Assembly: GCA_002366775.1 (NCBI GenBank)
Contig: DFBW01000288.1
Span: forward strand, 1-7,249
Origin: Roseovarius sp. UBA3070
GTDB lineage: Bacteria > Pseudomonadota > Alphaproteobacteria > Rhodobacterales > Rhodobacteraceae
Direction: 5' to 3'
Length of the DNA: 7,249 bases
Below are positions 6,553-7,249 of this stretch, in pieces. How positions within the stretch are numbered: position 1 is the stretch's first letter; each line of letters starts with the position of its first letter. The notes under the pieces were generated by a model. That model did not search any database, was not told where the DNA came from, and saw only the letters and a program-made list of their open reading frames with translations. Position numbers and translations under genes: made by a program.

Positions 6553-6627
6553 TCCTAAGCATTTGGCGCGGTGCAGCACATCCCCTGAGCGGTCGCGCCT
6601 GAAGGCACGCTCAGAGGCGGCTTAGGA
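6553..6627 (-). promoter_or_regulatory. leuA attenuator: mutually exclusive RNA stems
   Basis: On the minus-strand RNA, stem A pairs CCTCTGAGCG (6608-6617, containing the leader stop codon) with CGCTCAGGGG (6582-6591), ten pairs including one G-U, with a 16-base loop. An outer stem pairs TCCTAAGC (6620-6627, part of the Leu24-Leu25-Ser26 codons) with GCTTAGGA (6553-6560), a perfect 8 bp. A competing stem B pairs GGCGCG (6594-6599) with CGCGCC (6565-6570) and cannot coexist with stem A except as a pseudoknot. GAGCG of stem A can also pair upstream with CGCTC at the start of the Leu run. A ribosome waiting at the Leu codons would block the outer stem and stem A. No strong U-tract follows any stem, so how the signal reaches leuA is uncertain. 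Confidence 0.7.
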
Positions 6628-6697
6628 GTAGCAGGAGCGCAGCACTTTGGGCGCCAGAGGGGCGCTGAAAAGTGGCGGTATGATCCTGCATCATCAT
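6611..6697 (-). CDS. leuL: leu leader peptide LeuL (attenuation sensor)
   Basis: This 28-residue open frame begins MMMQDHTATF, continues QRPSGAQSAA and ends LLLLLSRL. Six of the last eight residues are leucine. The five consecutive codons are CTC CTG CTA CTC CTA, which include CTA, usually rare in GC-rich genomes, and another CTC precedes the TGA. It ends 80 bases before leuA, on the same strand, and its stop codon lies inside an attenuator stem. This is the arrangement of leuL upstream of leuABCD in enteric bacteria: shortage of charged tRNA-Leu stalls the ribosome and changes RNA folding. There is no ribosome binding site before the triple ATG; the promoter -10 ends only 8 bases upstream, so translation is probably leaderless. 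Any of the three ATGs could be the start. Confidence 0.88.
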   Translation of the reverse strand: MMMQDHTATFQRPSGAQSAALLLLLSRL

Positions 6698-6705
6698 GGG
6701 GGCCG

Positions 6706-6734
6706 ACTATAGGCGGGTGCTTTCAGCTTGAAAA
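6706..6734 (-). promoter_or_regulatory. Probable promoter of leuL-leuA
   Basis: On the minus strand, TTTTCA (6729-6734, four of six matches to TTGACA) and TATAGT (6706-6711, five of six to TATAAT) are separated by exactly 17 bases. Eight bases (CGGCCCCC) follow before the first leader ATG at 6697, placing transcription start at or within two bases of that ATG. Confidence 0.65.
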
Positions 6735-6735
6735 C

Positions 6736-6750
6736 CCCCAAATTTTGGGG
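6736..6750. promoter_or_regulatory. Palindrome abutting the leuL -35 element
   Basis: CCCCAAATTTTGGGG has perfect 7-bp arms (CCCCAAA/TTTGGGG) around one base and starts 2 bases from the -35 element. As DNA it looks like an operator for a dimeric regulator. As minus-strand RNA it could form a short GC stem followed by GTTTTC and so act as a weak terminator for the MORN gene upstream. The sequence cannot decide. Between it and the MORN stop (6751-6865) I see nothing else convincing. Confidence 0.45.
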
Positions 6751-6865
6751 CGGCATGGCTTGAACCTGCAATCAGACAGCACAAGTGAAGGACGCTGTTG
6801 CAATGGGCGGTTCGAGCAGGGGGCTGAGCGCGCGTAGTCAGATCATCGCACTCATGTCCCGGTGA

Positions 6866-7249
6866 TCAATTGGCGTCGGTGGCCGGGTCTGTTGTGGTTT
6901 CGGTGGCCTCAGCTTCGGGTTCTGGCGCATCTGTCTGGCTGGCCAGCGCACCGTTGGTCCAGGCACCGGTTGCCTCTTCGCCGGTGGCGTAACGCATCGT
7001 ACCTTCGCCCTGACGTTTGCCACGCAGGAACATGCCCTCGTAAACATCGCCATTGGTGTAGGTGGCCACACCTTGTCCGCTGATTTCGCCGCCATCCCAA
7101 TTGCCGGAGTATTTGAACCCATCGGGCATGGTGATTTCACCCTGGCCGTGGCGTTGGCCAGCCATGAATTGGCCTGCATAAACCGTGCCATCGGGGTAGG
7201 TGGCCGTTCCCATGCCATCACGCTGGCCTTCGGCCCAGCCGCCCTCATA
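6866..7249 (-). CDS. MORN-repeat protein (5' end outside window)
   Basis: 127 residues are visible and the frame stays open to the right edge (YEGGWAEGQRDG before the Met at 7213), so the start lies outside. About four MORN repeats of 23 residues follow one another: YEGGWAEGQRDGMGTATYPDG, then VYAGQFMAGQRHGQGEITMPDG, KYSGNWDGGEISGQGVATYTNG and VYEGMFLRGKRQGEGTMRYATG, with a degenerate ATGAWTNGAL. The C-terminus (about 25 residues) is rich in Asp, Glu, Thr and Pro and is probably disordered. MORN repeats form an elongated beta hairpin stack; in bacteria their roles are mostly unknown, with envelope or lipid contact proposed for some. Whether a signal peptide exists cannot be seen. It is on the leuA strand but separated by a promoter, so it is probably not in the leuA operon. 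Confidence 0.85.
   Translation of the reverse strand, partial: YEGGWAEGQRDGMGTATYPDGTVYAGQFMAGQRHGQGEITMPDGFKYSGNWDGGEISGQGVATYTNGDVYEGMFLRGKRQGEGTMRYATGEEATGAWTNGALASQTDAPEPEAEATETTTDPATDAN

Noticed and set aside
6841..6867. Inverted repeat GATCATC/GGTGATC at the stop of the MORN gene as a terminator
   Set aside because: Only seven pairs with a G-U, a 13-base loop, overlap with the stop codon and no T-run on either strand.
1..7249. CRISPR array, tRNA or rRNA gene, insertion sequence, prophage or defence system
   Set aside because: No spaced direct repeats of CRISPR type, no cloverleaf ends, no transposase or integrase motifs and no terminal inverted repeats were seen; the genes are ordinary metabolic and transport genes.

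Overview
This window looks like chromosomal DNA from an alphaproteobacterium, most likely a marine member of the Rhodobacterales (Roseobacter group). That assignment is inferred from moderately GC-rich codon use, the zur-znuC block facing znuA across a shared Zur-type operator, and the style of the LeuA, ZnuA and acyl-CoA synthetase proteins. No phylogenetic marker is present and no search was run.

Positions 1-2334 hold a high-affinity zinc uptake locus. On the minus strand, zur (zinc-sensing Fur-family repressor) overlaps znuC (ATPase of the zinc ABC importer) by four bases, and znuC runs off the left edge; znuB is the expected next gene. znuA (periplasmic zinc-binding protein) is divergent on the plus strand. 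The gap of under 100 bases between them holds a 17-bp palindrome that reads as the Zur operator, so one site could shut off both arms when zinc is plentiful. ZnuA has a His/Asp/Glu-rich loop encoded by 15-bp tandem repeats, and ZnuC has a His/Asp-rich tail.

Positions 2449-4698 hold a plus-strand pair 12 bases apart: a 627-residue AMP-forming acyl-CoA synthetase and a 117-residue single-domain cupin. The substrate of the synthetase and the function of the cupin cannot be read from the sequence. The following gap (4699-4964) separates two convergent genes and holds three strong inverted repeats in a row, probably transcription ends for one or both sides.

Positions 4965-6734 hold leuA (2-isopropylmalate synthase, first committed step of leucine synthesis) on the minus strand, with its control region. 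The most interesting item is here: a 28-codon leader peptide (leuL) whose last eight residues include six leucines, five of them consecutive. It is followed by a set of mutually exclusive RNA pairings, one of which uses the Leu codons themselves as a strand. A promoter with 17-bp spacing ends eight bases before the leader ATG, so the leader may be translated from a leaderless message. This is a leucine-sensing attenuator. It differs from the enteric textbook case in lacking an obvious terminator U-tract.

Positions 6866-7249 hold the 3' part of a minus-strand gene for a MORN-repeat protein that enters from beyond the right edge.
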